A DNA stretch of 64,000 bases, taken from Actinomycetota bacterium. GTDB taxonomy: Bacteria > Actinomycetota > Geothermincolia > Geothermincolales > RBG-13-55-18. The first letter of the stretch is position 1. Each line of letters begins with the position of its first letter. The translations under genes were made by a program, and so were the position numbers. Positions 27,354 through 36,918 of the stretch are shown here, one piece after another. The DNA lies in contig JACIXD010000014.1 of NCBI GenBank assembly GCA_014360645.1, forward strand, positions 50,208 through 114,207, written 5' to 3'. The notes beneath the pieces are model-generated. The model searched no databases. It worked only from the letters and a program-made list of their open reading frames with translations, and was not told where the DNA came from.

Positions 27354-28233
27354 GCGAGAGGACCGCTTCGTGATCATCGGCGCGGGCAGGGTGGGCACCG
27401 CCGTGGGGCACCTCCTGCTGCGCCAGGGCTTGAAGGTGACGGCGGTGGCCTCGCGTAGCGAGGATTCCCTGCGCAGGGCGGCGCGCTTCATCGACGGCGC
27501 CCTGCTGACCACCGACGTGGTTAAGGCGGGAAGAAAGGGCAACGCCATCCTCATCACCACCCCCGACGACCTCATCGCCGATACCTGCCTCAGTCTGGTC
27601 AGCGGCGGGGCGGTGCACAGGGGTGACCGCGTCCTGCATATGAGCGGCGCCCTGGGGCTGGACGTCCTCGCCTCCGCGGAGGAGGCGGGAGCCAGGACGG
27701 CCAGCGTCCACCCCCTGCAGACCTTCGCGGACGTCAGGGGGGCGGTGAAGAGGATCCCCGGCTCGGTGTTCGCGGTGACGGCGCGGGAGGACGCGGCGCG
27801 GGATTGGGCGGAGGAGCTGGTGCGCCGCCTGGGAGGAGAGCCGGTGCCGCTGGCGGAGAAGGACAAGACCCTCTATCACATCGGGGCGGTGGTGGCCAGC
27901 AACCTCCTGGTGGCCCTGGAACACGCGGCGGAGCTGGTCTACCAGGAGATCGGGGTCGACCACGGCACGGCCCTCAAGGCCCTACTCCCCCTCATCGAGG
28001 GCACGGTCTCCAACCTGCGGCGACTGGGGACCGAGGGGGCGCTGACGGGCCCGGTGGCGAGGGGGGACATCGGGGTGGTCCGCCGCCACCTGGAGTGCCT
28101 GGAGCGGGAGGAGAGAGAGCTGCTCCTGCGGGTCTATGCCTCCCTTAGCCTGTATGCCCTGGACCTGGCGGAGGCCGGGATGAGCAGATCGCGATGCGAG
28201 GAGCTGGAGGAGCTCCTCAGGCATTATCTCTGA
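27346..28233 (+). CDS. Rossmann-like and DUF2520 domain protein
   Basis: A 295-residue protein with an N-terminal NAD(P)-type Rossmann domain (FVIIGAGRVGTAVGHLL near 7-23; GNAILITTPDDLIAD near 65) and a C-terminal helical DUF2520 domain (DKTLYHIGAVVASNLLVALEHAAE). The family resembles ketopantoate/pyrroline-carboxylate reductases, and in actinobacteria it lies directly before panC. It is therefore suspected of ketopantoate reductase-like work, which is not established. GAGGAGG (27333-27339) lies 6 bp before ATG 27346. Confidence 0.85.
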   Translation: MGEREDRFVIIGAGRVGTAVGHLLLRQGLKVTAVASRSEDSLRRAARFIDGALLTTDVVKAGRKGNAILITTPDDLIADTCLSLVSGGAVHRGDRVLHMSGALGLDVLASAEEAGARTASVHPLQTFADVRGAVKRIPGSVFAVTAREDAARDWAEELVRRLGGEPVPLAEKDKTLYHIGAVVASNLLVALEHAAELVYQEIGVDHGTALKALLPLIEGTVSNLRRLGTEGALTGPVARGDIGVVRRHLECLEREERELLLRVYASLSLYALDLAEAGMSRSRCEELEELLRHYL

Positions 28234-28313
28234 GGGCGTTATATGGTAAATATTGTCATGATGATCGGGTGCGGCCGGTGCGCCGCCCCGCGCGTTCCCC
28301 CGGGAGGTCAGGC

Positions 28314-29180
28314 ATGCGCATAGTGACCTCGCCCGCGGAGATGCTCCGCACGGTCAAGGAGGCCAGGTCCCGCGGCGAGAGGGTGGGCCTCGTGCCCACC
28401 ATGGGCTTCTTCCATGCCGGCCATCTCTCCCTCATGCGGACGGCGCGGGCGGAGAACGACCTGGTGGTGGTGAGCATCTTCGTGAACCCCGCCCAGTTCG
28501 GACCGCGCGAGGACTACCGCGACTATCCCCGCGACCTCGAGCGTGACGTGCGCATGGCGGAGGAGGCGGGGGTGGACTGCGTCTTCCATCCGCGCGTCGA
28601 GGACATGTACCCGGAGCCCTACTTGACCTACGTGGAGGTGGAGGGCATCACCGAGGGCCTCTGCGGGGCATCGCGCCCCGGCCATTTTCGCGGCGTGGCC
28701 ACGGTGGTTGCCAAGCTCTTCCATATTATCCCCGCCCACCGCGCCTATTTCGGCCTCAAGGACGCCCAGCAGGTGATGGTGGTGCGCCGCATGGTGGAAG
28801 ACCTCAACTTCGACATAGAGGTAGTGGCCTGCCCCACGGTGCGGGAGGAGGACGGACTGGCCATGAGCTCGCGCAACGTCTACCTGGACCGTGAGGAGAG
28901 AAGGGCGGCGACGGTCCTCTACCGCTCCCTACGCCTGGCGGAGGAGTTGGCTGAGGCGGGTGAGAGGGACGCCGCGAAGATAACGGCGGCGATGCGGGAG
29001 CTGATGGCCTCCGAGCCCCTGGTGGAGCCGGAGTACGTCGAGGCGGTGGACTGGGGCCTGCTCAGGCCGGTGCGCCACCTGCGGGGCGAGGTCCTCGTCG
29101 CCCTGGCGGCGCGGGTGGGCAGGGCGCGCCTCATCGACAACGTCATCCTCCGGATCGAGGGGGCCGGGGAGGAAGGCTAG
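28314..29180 (+). CDS. panC: Pantothenate synthetase
   Basis: A 288-residue PanC, which condenses pantoate with beta-alanine using ATP. VPTMGFFHAGHLSLMR (about 28-43) contains the HIGH-like nucleotide site, and FVNPAQFGPREDYRDYPRD, FRGVATVVAKLFHI, YFGLKDAQQ and the KMSKS-like EEDGLAMSSRN follow in the normal order. CGGGAGG lies upstream of ATG 28314. A short AT-rich stretch at about 28240-28262 between DUF2520 and panC might hold a promoter, but I see no clear hexamer pair. Confidence 0.94.
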   Translation: MRIVTSPAEMLRTVKEARSRGERVGLVPTMGFFHAGHLSLMRTARAENDLVVVSIFVNPAQFGPREDYRDYPRDLERDVRMAEEAGVDCVFHPRVEDMYPEPYLTYVEVEGITEGLCGASRPGHFRGVATVVAKLFHIIPAHRAYFGLKDAQQVMVVRRMVEDLNFDIEVVACPTVREEDGLAMSSRNVYLDREERRAATVLYRSLRLAEELAEAGERDAAKITAAMRELMASEPLVEPEYVEAVDWGLLRPVRHLRGEVLVALAARVGRARLIDNVILRIEGAGEEG

Positions 29181-29263
29181 GCACCCGCGGAACCCCCGGC
29201 GCTCCTCCGCGGGCGCGCCGCCGGGACGGGTTCTCCCCGTTCCTGCCTCCGCGGGCCTTATGT

Positions 29264-29269
29264 TATATT
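29264..29269 (+). promoter_or_regulatory. Possible -10 element upstream of panD
   Basis: TATATT (29264-29269) lies in a short AT-rich patch after 80 bp of GC-rich spacer downstream of panC. No matching -35 is clear. A start near 29276 would give a ~68-nt leader for panD. Confidence 0.3.
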
Positions 29270-29343
29270 AATTGAGAACGGCGGACGTAATAAGCGATCT
29301 TTTCCGGGTGCAGGCGAGCGGAAGAGGGAGAACGGACCAGGCC

Positions 29344-29727
29344 ATGCAGCGCATCATGCTCAAGAGCAAGATCCACCGCGCCACGGTGACGGACGCGGAC
29401 CTCCATTACGTCGGCAGCATCACCATCGACGAGGAGCTCATGGAGGCCGCGGACCTCCTGCCGTACGAGAGGGTCATGGTGGTGGACGTGGACAACGGCA
29501 GCCGTCTGGAGACCTACGTCATCTCGGGAAAGCCCGGCTCGGGCACCATCGCCATGAACGGCGCGGCTGCACGCCTCATACACAAGGGCGACACGGTGAT
29601 CATCTTCTCCTTCAGCGTGGTGGAGGAGGAGAGGGCGCGGGACTTCAAGCCGCGCGTGGTCTACGTGGACGGCCTGAACCGTATAAGTCACGTGGATGAC
29701 CACGTGACCGTGGATGACATCTGCTGA
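29344..29727 (+). CDS. panD: Aspartate 1-decarboxylase
   Basis: A 127-residue pyruvoyl enzyme precursor that makes beta-alanine from aspartate for PanC. Self-cleavage at Gly24-Ser25 in YVGSITID would generate the pyruvoyl group. [14 protein letters not shown], the Tyr in [10 protein letters not shown], and [17 protein letters not shown] are conserved. ATG 29344 matches the family start; the open frame reaches back to 29272 without homology. The ribosome site is weak (GAGGGAGAAC, rather distant). Confidence 0.93.
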   Translation: MQRIMLKSKIHRATVTDADLHYVGSITIDEELMEAADLLPYERVMVVDVDNGSRLETYVISGKPGSGTIAMNGAAARLIHKGDTVIIFSFSVVEEERARDFKPRVVYVDGLNRISHVDDHVTVDDIC

Positions 29728-29733
29728 GAGAAG

Positions 29734-29769
29734 AGCGGGGCGGCGCAGGGCGTGACCCCCGCTTTTTTT
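29734..29769 (+). terminator. Intrinsic terminator between panD and nadA
   Basis: AGCGGGG (29734-29740) pairs with CCCCGCT (29757-29763), with a run of seven T (29763-29769). It starts 7 bp after the panD stop and ends 16 bp before nadA. Confidence 0.75.
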
Positions 29770-29785
29770 ATTGCGGGAAACCTCT

Positions 29786-30697
29786 ATGCACGAAAACGCG
29801 GACATCCTGGGAAGAATCGATGCGCTGCGCCGGGAGCGCAACGCGGTCATCCTCGCCCACAACTACCAGCCCCCGGAGATCCAGGACCTGGCGGACTTCA
29901 CGGGGGATTCCCTGGGACTGGCGCGCAGGGCGGCGGAGGTGGACGCCGAGGTCATCGTGTTCTGCGGCGTGCATTTCATGGCCGAGACCGCGGCTATCGT
30001 CAACCCGCACAAGATCACCCTGCTGCCGGAGCCCGCCGCGGGCTGCTCCCTGGCGGACGCCGTCACGCCGGAGGGTGTCCTCACCCTGAGGAAGCTCCAC
30101 CCCCGGGCGGCGGTGGTCACCTACGTCAACTCCTCCGCGGCCGTGAAGGCGGTCAGCGATTACTGCTGCACCTCGGGAAACGCCGTGGAGGTGGTGAGGG
30201 CGGTGGAGGCGCCGGAGATCATCTTCACCCCCGACGGGAACCTGGGGAGGTACGTACAGAGGGTCACGGGCAGGGAGCTCATCATCTGGGAGGGGTGCTG
30301 CCCGGTGCATGACCGCATCACGGCGGAGATGGTGCGGGAGCGCCGGCGCGAGTTCCCCTCCGCCCTGGTGGTGGCCCATCCCGAGTGCCGCGAGGAGGTC
30401 CTGGAGCTGGCGGACGCGGTGGCCAGCACCTCGGGCATGTTCCGCGTGGTGGAGGAGAGCGGGGCGCGCGAGGTCATCGTCCTCACCGAGGCGGGGATGG
30501 GATATCCCCTGGCCAGGAGGTTCCCGGAGGTCAGGTTCATCTTCCCCGTCGCGGAGCCGCTCTGCCTAGACATGAAGCTCATCACCCTGGAGAAGGTGGA
30601 GGCGGCGCTGCGCGGGCTCGAGCCGAAGGTGACCGTTCCCGAGGAGGTGCGCCGCGGCGCCCTGCTGGCGGTGGAGCGGATGCTGGCCATCGGTTGA
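29786..30697 (+). CDS. nadA: Quinolinate synthase
   Basis: A 303-residue [4Fe-4S] enzyme that condenses iminoaspartate with dihydroxyacetone phosphate to quinolinate. Three internally repeated domains are visible: ILAHNYQPPEIQDLADF(TGDSLGLAR), VFCGVHFMAETA, and FTPDGNLGRYVQ with WEGCCPVHDRI. The cluster cysteines are expected in VFCGVHF, WEGCCPVH and a late Cys (AEPLCLDMK). ATG 29786 fits the family; TTG 29771 is in frame. No ribosome site is evident, because the preceding terminator T-run lies directly upstream. nadB follows after 27 bp. Confidence 0.92.
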   Translation: MHENADILGRIDALRRERNAVILAHNYQPPEIQDLADFTGDSLGLARRAAEVDAEVIVFCGVHFMAETAAIVNPHKITLLPEPAAGCSLADAVTPEGVLTLRKLHPRAAVVTYVNSSAAVKAVSDYCCTSGNAVEVVRAVEAPEIIFTPDGNLGRYVQRVTGRELIIWEGCCPVHDRITAEMVRERRREFPSALVVAHPECREEVLELADAVASTSGMFRVVEESGAREVIVLTEAGMGYPLARRFPEVRFIFPVAEPLCLDMKLITLEKVEAALRGLEPKVTVPEEVRRGALLAVERMLAIG

Positions 30698-30724
30698 GGC
30701 GCGGCGCGAGGGGAAAGGCATACC

Positions 30725-32392
30725 ATGGTCCCGCGTTACCTGGTCAACTTCGATCTCGACGCCCTGCCCTGCCTCTCCTTCGACGTGCTGGTCGTCGGCA
30801 GCGGCGTGGCGGGGCTCTCCACCGCCCTGCGGGCGGCGAGGCGCTACCGCGTGGCGCTGCTCACCAAGACCACCCTCACGGTGACCGCCACCCGCATCGC
30901 CCAGGGCGGTATCGCCTCCGCCCTGGGCGCGGACGACAGCCCGGAACTCCACTTCCAGGACACCATCGCCGCCGGCAAGGGGCTGTGCGAGGAGGAGGCG
31001 GTGTGGACCCTGGTGAGGGAGGGCCCCATGCGCATAACCGAGCTCATCGAGGAGGTGGGCGCGCACTTCGACACCGTGGACGGCCACCTCGACCTCACCC
31101 TGGAGGGAGGACATTCGCGGCGCCGCGTGGCCCATGCCCAGGGGGACGCCACGGGAAGCGAGCTGGAGGCCAGCCTCACCCGCCGCCTCCTCTACAACAA
31201 GCGCCTGGACGTGTTCGAGAACTATTACGCCGTGGACATCGTCACCGTGGACGGGCGGTGCGCGGGAGTCCTGGGGATGGACGCGCTTACCGGGACCATC
31301 AGCTTCTTCCATGCCCGGGCGGTGGTGCTGGCCATGGGCGGCATGGGGCAGCTCTACGCCGTGACCACCAACCCCGAGATCTGCACTGGGGACGGCGTCT
31401 CCATGGCCCTGCGCGCGGGGGCGGAGGTGGCCGACCTGGAGTTCCTGCAGTTCCACCCCACCGCCCTGCACCTCCCGGAGACCCCGCGCTGGCTGATCAG
31501 CGAGGCGGTGAGGGGAGAGGGGGCGGTGCTGGTGGACCACGCCGGAAAAAGGATCATGCGCGGCGTCCACCCTCAGGAGGACCTCGCGCCGCGGGACGTG
31601 GTGGTGAACGAGATGGTGCGGGTGATGAAGGAAGAGGAGCGGGACCACCTCTTCCTCGACGCCACCCGCATCCCCGCAGACAGGCTGAAGGAGCGCTTTC
31701 CCACCATCTACCGCCACTGTCTGGAGGCAGGCCTGGACATCACCCGCGTCCCCATCCCCGTCTCTCCCGCCGCGCATTACATGAGCGGCGGCGTGGTCAC
31801 CGACCTCCGCGGCAGGACGGCGGTCAGAGGCCTGTACGCCTGCGGGGAGGTGGCCTGCACGGGGGTGCACGGCGCCAACCGCCTGGCCTCCAACTCCCTT
31901 CTCGAGGGGCTGGTGTTCAGCTGGCGCATCATGCAGGACCTGCCTGACTGGCTGGAGCGGGGGGGTCTGGCCAGGAAGGATCTGGAAGGCCTGGGACACA
32001 AGGCCAGGAGGAGCCGCCTGCCGGTGGAGGTGGGCCTGCTGCGCAGGTTCCTGCAGCAGATCATGCAGGACTGCGTGGGCTTCCGCCGCAGCGAGGAGAG
32101 TCTGCGCGAGGCCTGGGAGTTCCTGGATAAGAACCTCGAGGTGCTGCGGGTGGAATACCTCAGCCCGCCCGGGTTCGAGCTGCAGAACATGATCATCCTG
32201 GCGCGGTTGATGGTGAGAGCGGCCATGCTGCGCGAGGAGAGCCGGGGCTGCCATTACCGCGTGGACTTCCCGGGGATGGCGGAGTTCTGGCGGTGCCACG
32301 TGGTGTTCAGTTCGCGCGGCGGGAGGGTCACGCGGGAGTTGAGGGAAGTGGGGAGGCTGACCGGGGACGGTTACGCCTGGGAAGAAGGGTGA
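30725..32392 (+). CDS. nadB: L-aspartate oxidase
   Basis: A 555-residue FAD enzyme that oxidises aspartate to iminoaspartate for NadA, using oxygen or, in anaerobes, fumarate. The FAD motif VVGSGVAGLSTA is at about 24-35, followed by TRIAQGGIASAL, EGGHSRRRVAHAQGDATG near 126-143, LEFLQFHPTAL, and the active-site region HYMSGGVVTDLRGRT with GEVACTGVHGANRLASNSL. The C-terminal helical domain is complete. The fold is shared with fumarate reductase flavoproteins, but the nadA-nadC setting settles the call. Confidence 0.94.
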   Translation: MVPRYLVNFDLDALPCLSFDVLVVGSGVAGLSTALRAARRYRVALLTKTTLTVTATRIAQGGIASALGADDSPELHFQDTIAAGKGLCEEEAVWTLVREGPMRITELIEEVGAHFDTVDGHLDLTLEGGHSRRRVAHAQGDATGSELEASLTRRLLYNKRLDVFENYYAVDIVTVDGRCAGVLGMDALTGTISFFHARAVVLAMGGMGQLYAVTTNPEICTGDGVSMALRAGAEVADLEFLQFHPTALHLPETPRWLISEAVRGEGAVLVDHAGKRIMRGVHPQEDLAPRDVVVNEMVRVMKEEERDHLFLDATRIPADRLKERFPTIYRHCLEAGLDITRVPIPVSPAAHYMSGGVVTDLRGRTAVRGLYACGEVACTGVHGANRLASNSLLEGLVFSWRIMQDLPDWLERGGLARKDLEGLGHKARRSRLPVEVGLLRRFLQQIMQDCVGFRRSEESLREAWEFLDKNLEVLRVEYLSPPGFELQNMIILARLMVRAAMLREESRGCHYRVDFPGMAEFWRCHVVFSSRGGRVTRELREVGRLTGDGYAWEEG

Positions 32393-32402
32393 GCGAGGGA
32401 AA

Positions 32403-33257
32403 GTGGACGAGGCATTCAGGCGAGCGTGCATGGAAGCGGTTCGCAGGGCGCTGGACGAGGACCTGCAGAGCCGGGGAGACATCACCTCCCAGGCGGTGAT
32501 CCCGCCCGGGATGAGGGCCCGGGGGCGCCTGGTGATGCGCGAGGAAGGGGTGGTGGCGGGCCTGCCCCTGGCCTCCATGACCTTCCGCGTCCTCGACGCC
32601 AGGGTGTCCTTCCGCTCCCTGGCCAACGACGGCGAGAGGCTTCCCGCCGGGAGCGAGATCGCGGAGGTCGAGGGCCTTGCCGCCACCATCCTGGAGGGGG
32701 AGAGAACGGCCCTCAACTTCCTGCAGCGCCTCTCCGGCATCGCCACCCTCACCTCTCTTTTCGTGGCCCGCGCGGCGCCCCACGGAGCGGTGATCCTGGA
32801 CACCCGCAAGACCGCCCCCGGGTTGCGGGCGCTGGAGAAGTACGCGGTGCGCGCGGGGGGCGGCAGGAACCACCGTTTCGGCCTCTTCGACGCCGTGCTC
32901 ATCAAAGACAACCACGTCGCCGCCGTGGGCGGGGTGGGCGAGGCGGTGAGGAGGGCGCGGGAGGCGCTGGGAGACGAGTTCCCCGTGGAGGTGGAGGTGC
33001 AGCGGTTGCGGGACCTGGAGGAGGCTATCCAGGCGGGTGCCGAGGTGGTGATGCTGGACAACCTCGACGTGTCCGAGGTGGAGGAGGCGGTGAGGATGGC
33101 GAGGGGCAGGGTGAAGCTGGAGGCCTCGGGCGGGATAAGCCTGGAAAACGTGGCCGCCTACGCCGCCGCGGGAGTGGATTTCATCTCCGTGGGAGCCATC
33201 ACCCACAGCGCAAGGGCGCTGGACATCGCGCTGGACCTCGAGCCCCTGCGCGGATGA
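32403..33257 (+). CDS. nadC: Nicotinate-nucleotide pyrophosphorylase (quinolinate phosphoribosyltransferase)
   Basis: A 284-residue NadC, which turns quinolinate and PRPP into nicotinate mononucleotide. GDITSQAVIPPG near 25, EGERTALNFLQRLSGIAT near 98, LDTRKTAPGLRALEKYAV, GGGRNHRFGLFDAVLIKDNH near 157-176 and the phosphate-binding LEASGGISLENV near 240 are all present. The start GTG 32403 follows GAGGGAAA. It ends the nadABC run that sits between panD and coaX. Confidence 0.95.
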   Translation: MDEAFRRACMEAVRRALDEDLQSRGDITSQAVIPPGMRARGRLVMREEGVVAGLPLASMTFRVLDARVSFRSLANDGERLPAGSEIAEVEGLAATILEGERTALNFLQRLSGIATLTSLFVARAAPHGAVILDTRKTAPGLRALEKYAVRAGGGRNHRFGLFDAVLIKDNHVAAVGGVGEAVRRAREALGDEFPVEVEVQRLRDLEEAIQAGAEVVMLDNLDVSEVEEAVRMARGRVKLEASGGISLENVAAYAAAGVDFISVGAITHSARALDIALDLEPLRG

Positions 33258-33404
33258 GCGGGGACGCGAGGCAGGGGAGGCGCCTCCTTACGGCCCACGG
33301 GCCGCCGCGGGCGGGGGCAGGAGAGATGAGGTATCGTGTAGAATGAAGTCGTGCCCGTCTGCTTCCGGGCGCGGGACTTACCGGAACCGCGAGGAGGGGT
33401 TGCC

Positions 33405-34181
33405 GTGCTCTTGGCCATCGACGTGGGAAACACCCAGACGGTGATCGGGGCCTACCGCGATGCCGACCTGGTGGGACACTGGAGGATCTCCACCGACGCC
33501 AGCAAGACCGAGGATGAGCTCGCCCTCTACTACCAGGGTTTTCTGATGCTCAAGGGCCTCTCCTTCGCCAGCTTCGACGCGGTGATCATCTCCTCGGTGG
33601 TCCCCGCCGCCACCATGTCCCTGGAGCAGATGACCCGGGAATATTGGGAGTTCGAGCCCCTCATCGTGGGGCACAACGTGGAGGCGGGCATCGAGGTGCT
33701 CATCGACAACCCGAGGGAGGTGGGGCCCGACCGCCTGGTCAACGCCGTGGCCGCCTTCGAGCGCTACGGGGGGCCGAGCATCGTGGTGGATTTCGGCACC
33801 GCCACCACCTTCGACGCCGTTTCCCCGGCCGGTGAGTACCTGGGCGGCGCCATCGCCCCCGGGATAGAGATATCCTCGCGCGCTCTCTTCAACGCCGCGG
33901 CGCGGCTGCCGCGGGTGGAGGTGCACCGTCCTCCGTCGGTCATCGGGAAGAACACGGTGTGGAGCATGCAGTCGGGGATCGTCTTCGGCTTCGCCGGCCA
34001 GGTGGACCGCATCGTGGAGATGATGAAGGACGAGCTCGGAAAGGGCGCCAAGGTGGTGGCCACGGGAGGCCTCGCCGAGGTGGTGGTGGGGGAGTGCCGC
34101 ACCATCGACGTCCACGACCCGCTGCTCACCCTGCACGGCCTCCGCCTTATCTACGAGAGGCGGAGCGGGAAAGCGGGGTGA
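33405..34181 (+). CDS. coaX: Type III pantothenate kinase
   Basis: A 258-residue CoaX of the ASKHA fold, which phosphorylates pantothenate for CoA synthesis and is insensitive to CoA feedback. The catalytic Asp is Asp6 in LLAIDVGNTQTVIG, followed by VGPDRLVNAVAAF near 107 and VVDFGTATTFDAV near 125. GTG 33405 fits with GAGGAGGGG upstream; the extra 18 codons up to 33351 match no family member. With panC and panD nearby the cell can go from aspartate and pantoate to phosphopantothenate. Confidence 0.94.
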   Translation: MLLAIDVGNTQTVIGAYRDADLVGHWRISTDASKTEDELALYYQGFLMLKGLSFASFDAVIISSVVPAATMSLEQMTREYWEFEPLIVGHNVEAGIEVLIDNPREVGPDRLVNAVAAFERYGGPSIVVDFGTATTFDAVSPAGEYLGGAIAPGIEISSRALFNAAARLPRVEVHRPPSVIGKNTVWSMQSGIVFGFAGQVDRIVEMMKDELGKGAKVVATGGLAEVVVGECRTIDVHDPLLTLHGLRLIYERRSGKAG

Positions 34182-34224
34182 CGGGGGCGCAACCGCGTCC
34201 AGGGATGCTGCCACGGAGGTTTTA

Positions 34225-34253
34225 TTGACAGCCATAGTCACCCCATATATTAT
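34225..34253 (+). promoter_or_regulatory. Promoter of the V-type ATPase operon
   Basis: TTGACA (34225-34230) is a perfect -35. After exactly 17 bp comes TATTAT (34248-34253), a 5/6 -10. It is the best housekeeping-type promoter in the window, about 100 bp upstream of the first ATPase gene. Confidence 0.8.
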
Positions 34254-34352
34254 GTTACGGGACCGAGAAATCGGGCGGGATAGCAGGCAAAACGTCCGCC
34301 CGCGTGCCATAACGGACAAGCCGGCCAGAGTCGAAGCAGAGGTCGAAACAGC

Positions 34353-34781
34353 ATGGCAGGATCCAAGTTGAAGGTCAGGTCAAGGAAGCCGGGCAAGGCC
34401 CACGAAGGGAAGAAGGCAGGCAAACACCTCACCGACCAGCTGGAAGAGAAATACATCGGCACCTCTACCGAGGTCTTCAGCCGCATATCCGCCAAGGAGA
34501 GCGAGATACGTTCCAAGGTCAGCGCCGAAAGAGCCCGCGCTGAGCGCCTCCTGGAGGACGCCAAGGGCGAGGCGGCGGCACTGAAGCGTAAGGCCACCCT
34601 CGAGGATATCGGCAGGGATGCCTACGACAGGATCATCGCTGAGGCGCGTGCCGAGATCGAGAATATCGAACGCTCAACCGCGGAGGAGATCGCGCGGGTG
34701 GAGAAGACCGGAAGCGCGAACCTCGAAAAGGCGGTAGCCCTCATCGTGAACGCCGTCCTCAAGGCCGGGGAGCCGGACTGA
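34353..34781 (+). CDS. V-type ATP synthase peripheral stalk subunit G/H-like
   Basis: A 142-residue, highly charged protein. A basic N-terminal tail (1-25, KSRK/GKKAGK-like) precedes a long predicted coiled coil (about 35-125; ISAKESEIRSKVSAERARAE and similar). Length, position at the head of the operon and coiled-coil nature fit subunit G/H, which pairs with subunit E to form the peripheral stalk. Sequence identity in this family is low, so the call rests on context. Confidence 0.7.
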   Translation: MAGSKLKVRSRKPGKAHEGKKAGKHLTDQLEEKYIGTSTEVFSRISAKESEIRSKVSAERARAERLLEDAKGEAAALKRKATLEDIGRDAYDRIIAEARAEIENIERSTAEEIARVEKTGSANLEKAVALIVNAVLKAGEPD

Positions 34782-34898
34782 AGGGGGCGGCGTTGCCGTT
34801 GGGATCAGGGATGGACTTCATGGAGCCGGTTGCTGTGAAGGGACGAAGATGCGGCTCTGCCGAGCGGGCACCAGAGAGCTGAAACAGGGGAGGCGGAA

Positions 34899-36917
34899 AT
34901 GCTTCTGACCATGTCGAAGGTGGAGATAGTGGGGGTGAAGACCCTCTTCTTCCAGGTGCTGGAGGTGCTGCAGGACCTGGGGACCCTGCATCTCGAGGAC
35001 ATCACCAAGAAGAGGGGGCCGCGTTACGCGGACCTCATCCCCATGGAGATGGATCCGGCCCTGGAGGAGGAGAGGAACCTGCTGCAGAACTTGGCCATGC
35101 GCAACAACGCCATCCTCTCTGAGCTCATTCCTCCCGAGAAGAAGATAACCCGGACGGAGTTGCAGCAGAAGTATGACTCCTTCAAGGGCAAGACGCTGGG
35201 CGAGATCTCGGCCATGGTGGAGGAGGAGGAGAGGGCCACCCGGGATCTACTCACCTACAAGAACGAGCTGGAGGTGGAGCTCTCGCGCCTCTCCAAGTAC
35301 GAGCCCATCATCAAGAAGGTCTATCCCCTGGCCAGCAAGGTGACGGCCACTGAGAACTACACCTCCATCGCCCTGCTCATCGAGGAGCGCTACAAGCAGG
35401 TGTTGGAATATATCCAGAAGGAGCTGGAAAAGATAACCGGCGGACAGTGCGAGGTCTTCTCCGCCCGCGTGGACGAGAACACCCACGCCGCCATCCTCGT
35501 CTTCCACAGGCGCTACTCGGAGCAGGTGCACAACTTCCTGGCGGCGGAGAACGTAAACCAGGTGCGCCTGCCCTCTGAGCTGGCGGACAAGCCCTACGAC
35601 GAGGCCTTAAAGGAGATCGAGGAGCGGCTCAACGAGATCCCTCCAAAGCTCAAAAAGGTGCGGGAGGAGTTGGAAAAGATATCCAGCGATTGGTATGTAA
35701 CCCTGGTGGCCCTCAAGGACTACCTGGCGGACCGCATCGAGTCCCTCAACGCCATCCCCAAGTTCGGGCAGTCGGGGCACGTCTTCGTGATCACGGGCTG
35801 GATGCCCTCGGACAAGGTGGAGGAGACGCGCCGTATCCTGGAGGAGAAGTTCGAGGGCAAGGTGGAGCTCACCGAGGAGGTCCCCAGCCACGACGAGATG
35901 GAGGAGGCGCCGGCGGCGCTCAGGAATCCCGGCCCGGTGAGACCCTTCGAGTTCATCTACATGCTCATCAAGCCCCCCAGGTACGGGCATATCGACCCCA
36001 CCTTCCTGGTGGCCATCTTCTTCCCCCTCCTCTTCGGATTCATGCTGGGGGACATGGGTTATGCCCTGGTGCTCATCGGGGTGGTCTTCCTCATGAAGCG
36101 CATGATGAAGAAGCGTGAGTCGCGAAGCCTCTTTTTCGAGCTCTTCGCCAACGTGTTGTTGATCTGTTCCATATCCACGTTCGTCTTCGGACTGCTCTAC
36201 TTCGAGTTCTTCGGAGACCTGCTCTTCCGCCTCTTCGGCTGGAAGGACGCCGCGGGGCACCTGGAAGTGCAGTGGATATGGGGTTATACCTCCAACGGCA
36301 AGCCCTTCGGGTGGCCGCTGGAGCGCATAGCACAGGCGAACCCGGACCTGTTCAAGCTGCTGCTGATCATCGTGATCATCATCGGAGTCCTGCACATGGG
36401 CGGGGCCCTGCTCATCGGGCTCATCGACGGCATCCGCCACAAGGACCGCAAACACGCCATCGAGAAAGGGGGATACCTGCTCTTCATCCTGGGCCTGGTG
36501 GTCATCTTCGGCAGCCTGTGGGGCATCAAGGGCGCCAAGAGCGTCGCCGTGCCCCTGGGGGCGGTGATGGCGCTGGTGGGCATCGGAGCGGCCGGCTACG
36601 GCGGGGGATTCGGGGGAGGCCTGGAGGCCGCCCTCACCTTCGGAAACCTCCTCTCCTACGCCCGTCTATACGGCATCGGGCTGGCCTCGGTGATCCTGGC
36701 CGAGGTCTCCAACGAGCTGGGAGCGGAGTTCGGCGGGGGGGCCATGGTCTTTCTCGGAGTGATAGTGGCGGCATTGCTGCACACCCTGAACATCGCCCTG
36801 GGGGTGCTCAGCCCCTCCATCCAGTCGCTGCGTCTCAACCTGGTGGAGAGCTTCACCAAGTTCTACAAGGAAGCGGACGTGGTTTACAAGCCCTTCAAAC
36901 GATCGGGAGGTGAATAG
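34899..36917 (+). CDS. atpI: V-type ATP synthase subunit I
   Basis: A 672-residue membrane subunit (the a-subunit equivalent) that carries the ion half-channels. The N-terminal ~340 residues are cytoplasmic and rich in coiled coil (MSKVEIVGVKTLFFQVLEVLQ at the start). The C-terminal half has about seven membrane helices, beginning HIDPTFLVAIFFPLLFGFMLGD, with LSYARLYGIGLASVILAEV carrying the conserved Arg that faces the rotor ring. GGGGAGGCGG precedes ATG 34899. Its stop overlaps the ribosome site of the rotor subunit gene. Confidence 0.93.
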   Translation: MLLTMSKVEIVGVKTLFFQVLEVLQDLGTLHLEDITKKRGPRYADLIPMEMDPALEEERNLLQNLAMRNNAILSELIPPEKKITRTELQQKYDSFKGKTLGEISAMVEEEERATRDLLTYKNELEVELSRLSKYEPIIKKVYPLASKVTATENYTSIALLIEERYKQVLEYIQKELEKITGGQCEVFSARVDENTHAAILVFHRRYSEQVHNFLAAENVNQVRLPSELADKPYDEALKEIEERLNEIPPKLKKVREELEKISSDWYVTLVALKDYLADRIESLNAIPKFGQSGHVFVITGWMPSDKVEETRRILEEKFEGKVELTEEVPSHDEMEEAPAALRNPGPVRPFEFIYMLIKPPRYGHIDPTFLVAIFFPLLFGFMLGDMGYALVLIGVVFLMKRMMKKRESRSLFFELFANVLLICSISTFVFGLLYFEFFGDLLFRLFGWKDAAGHLEVQWIWGYTSNGKPFGWPLERIAQANPDLFKLLLIIVIIIGVLHMGGALLIGLIDGIRHKDRKHAIEKGGYLLFILGLVVIFGSLWGIKGAKSVAVPLGAVMALVGIGAAGYGGGFGGGLEAALTFGNLLSYARLYGIGLASVILAEVSNELGAEFGGGAMVFLGVIVAALLHTLNIALGVLSPSIQSLRLNLVESFTKFYKEADVVYKPFKRSGGE

Positions 36918-36918
36918 C

